DNA from: Loktanella sp.
GTDB taxonomy: Bacteria; Pseudomonadota; Alphaproteobacteria; Rhodobacterales; Rhodobacteraceae
Length of the DNA: 14,065 nt
Assembly: GCA_003551805.1 (NCBI GenBank)
Contig: PUNR01000038.1
Location: 1 to 14,065, forward strand
Reading direction: 5' to 3'
Position numbers and translations under genes: made by a program. The notes beneath the pieces are model-generated. The model was not told the origin of the DNA. It did not search any database and was given only the letters and a program-made list of their open reading frames with translations. Shown here piece by piece: positions 13,123-14,065 of this stretch (its first letter is position 1; each line of letters begins with the position of its first letter).

Positions 13123-13817
13123 AGCCTGACAGCGGCCAGTTTTTCGTAATACGGCATGGCATCGTGGCAAAGCTGCGCTGCCTCGCCTGCCAGTTCCGGC
13201 AAATCCCCCTCTGCCCCGGCAAAACCCGTGCTTTGATGCACCGCGTTGTACCAATGGCTGGCCCAGATGCCGTCCTCGGCCCTCGGGCCTGCGGGCCAGT
13301 GCAGCATGGCGGGGTCGAAATCCAGATTAATCGCGGCGCAAAGCTTGCGCAGCATCGCTTCGGGATCAGCGCGGATATCGGCGCTGTCGATCACGACGCC
13401 GCCCAGCCGATCATAAAGTGCCGCCTGCTGCGGATAGCCGATATCGGGCAAAGTCATATGGGTGGTTTTGGCGCCATAGCTGGCGATCACGCGGGCGGGA
13501 TGGCGGATCAGATGCACATTCACACACTGCGCCGCCCAATCCAGCGGGAAACCAGCGATCATCTGATGCGGCATGTGTTTCATGTAGAAATGCGGCTTTT
13601 CGCCTGGAATAGTGTCTATGCAGCGCTGTGCGACCACCACCGGATCGGTTTCATGGGCGGCGATAGTCTCGGCCTTCATCGGATGGTCGGCGCCGGATGC
13701 GGCCAGATAGGGCGCATAGAACGGTTCATCCCAGATCGCGCAATCGGCGCGGTTGCCAAAGGCATACATCATCGCGGTCGACAGGTTCCGCGGGCCGGAC
13801 CACATCGCGATCCTCAT
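13119..13817 (-). CDS. Sulfotransferase-like P-loop protein
   Basis: A 232-residue protein resembling the sulfotransferase superfamily, which moves sulfate from PAPS to a hydroxyl or amine. MWSGPRNLSTAMMYAF (5-20) corresponds to the 5'-phosphosulfate-binding loop. VHLIRHPARVIASYG (101-115) corresponds to the 3'-phosphate-binding segment RxPxxxxxS. The N-terminal WDEPFYAPYL motif also fits this branch. True catalysis is not shown: the usual Lys in the first loop is replaced by Arg-Asn (GPRN), so PAPS use should be tested. Start ATG 13817 lies in a 4-base overlap with the stop of the aminotransferase gene, so the two are co-translated. The acceptor substrate is unknown. The gene converges on the SCP2 gene with overlapping stop codons. 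Confidence 0.72.
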   Translation of the reverse strand: MRIAMWSGPRNLSTAMMYAFGNRADCAIWDEPFYAPYLAASGADHPMKAETIAAHETDPVVVAQRCIDTIPGEKPHFYMKHMPHQMIAGFPLDWAAQCVNVHLIRHPARVIASYGAKTTHMTLPDIGYPQQAALYDRLGGVVIDSADIRADPEAMLRKLCAAINLDFDPAMLHWPAGPRAEDGIWASHWYNAVHQSTGFAGAEGDLPELAGEAAQLCHDAMPYYEKLAAVRL

Positions 13818-14065
13818 GATGCGGCGACCAAGTCTTTGTAGAGCGCGCGCAGGCGGGTCGTGACGGGGCCAAGCTCGCCCGTGCCGATGACCCGCCCGTC
13901 GATGGTGCCGACGGGGGTTTGTGCGCCGAAGGTGCCGGTCAGGAACGCCTCGTCCGCGCTGTAAGTATCGACAAGGCTGAAATTGCGTTCAAAAACAGGG
14001 ATGTCGTTGGCGCGGCACAGGTCGATGACCTTTTGGCGGGTGATCCCGTTCATGCAATAATCGCC
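13814..14065 (-). CDS. Class IV (branched-chain/D-amino acid type) aminotransferase, C-terminal part
   Basis: The gene runs off the right edge; 83 C-terminal residues are visible, starting GDYCMNGITRQKVIDLC. The CMNGITR segment corresponds to the GITR motif near the PLP phosphate site of fold-type IV aminotransferases. It is followed by FSLVDTYSADEAFLTGTFGAQTPVGTIDGR, matching the family's E(A/V)F.TGT....PV..IDGR stretch. These PLP enzymes transaminate branched-chain or D-amino acids, or act as 4-amino-4-deoxychorismate lyases; the GTFG..TPV form favours aminotransferase. The catalytic lysine lies outside the window. An internal Met at 14053 is not the start. It is the first visible gene of a two-gene unit with the sulfotransferase-like gene. 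Confidence 0.8.
   Translation of the reverse strand, partial: GDYCMNGITRQKVIDLCRANDIPVFERNFSLVDTYSADEAFLTGTFGAQTPVGTIDGRVIGTGELGPVTTRLRALYKDLVAAS

Noticed and set aside
12978..13841. Forward 287-residue open frame
   Set aside because: It overlaps the SCP2 gene in another frame and then runs antisense to the sulfotransferase-like gene; no family motif is visible.
1..14065. Mobile element, CRISPR, toxin-antitoxin or phage-defence system
   Set aside because: No transposase, integrase, direct-repeat array, paired small toxin/antitoxin frames or nuclease/helicase genes are visible. The kinase alone does not make a defence system.

Overview
The window looks like chromosomal DNA from an alphaproteobacterium, most likely of the Rhodobacteraceae (Roseobacter group). 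This rests on gene content and style: GC-rich codons, many 4-base ATGA overlaps, TTG/GTG starts, and proteins that read like typical members of that family. The assignment is an inference from reading, not from a search. I see no mobile element, tRNA, rRNA, CRISPR array or phage gene, and most of the window is ordinary core-genome content.

Left part (1-2640): the 3' end of a ferrochelatase gene (hemH), a hairpin, then a forward pair made of a Hanks-type protein kinase and a CAP-domain lipoprotein. Facing them is a small L,D-transpeptidase lipoprotein gene. A perfect 20-bp palindrome lies between the two convergent genes and contains the stop codon of the CAP gene.

Middle part (2718-10904, all on the minus strand): a closely packed chain transcribed right to left. 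It runs Hsp33 chaperone (hslO), CoA-pyrophosphatase-type Nudix hydrolase, CCA-adding/poly(A) polymerase-family enzyme, LysE-family exporter, two 611-residue ABC half-exporters, and a TrmA/RlmD-type Fe-S RNA methyltransferase. Neighbouring genes overlap or abut except for a 45-base gap before the ABC pair, so one long transcript is plausible. The two ABC genes are very probably partners in one heterodimeric exporter of unknown substrate.

Right part (10905-14065): a short divergent promoter region with a 14-bp palindrome serves hslO and a second, forward Nudix hydrolase. The Nudix gene is followed by two tandem hairpins. Then come argG (argininosuccinate synthase) and an overlapping small SCP2-domain gene, both forward. 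They converge, with overlapping stop codons, on a minus-strand pair: a class IV aminotransferase (cut by the window edge) and a sulfotransferase-like protein.

No clearly new biological system is visible. The points most worth a second look are the hairpin plus 4-codon mini-ORF in the kinase leader, the altered kinase motifs and basic C-terminal tail, the CAP protein without the usual histidines, the operator-like palindrome between hslO and the Nudix gene, and the aminotransferase-sulfotransferase pair. No intergenic stretch exceeds 300 bases; the longest (11423-11620, 109-273 and 1453-1555) are described in the entries.
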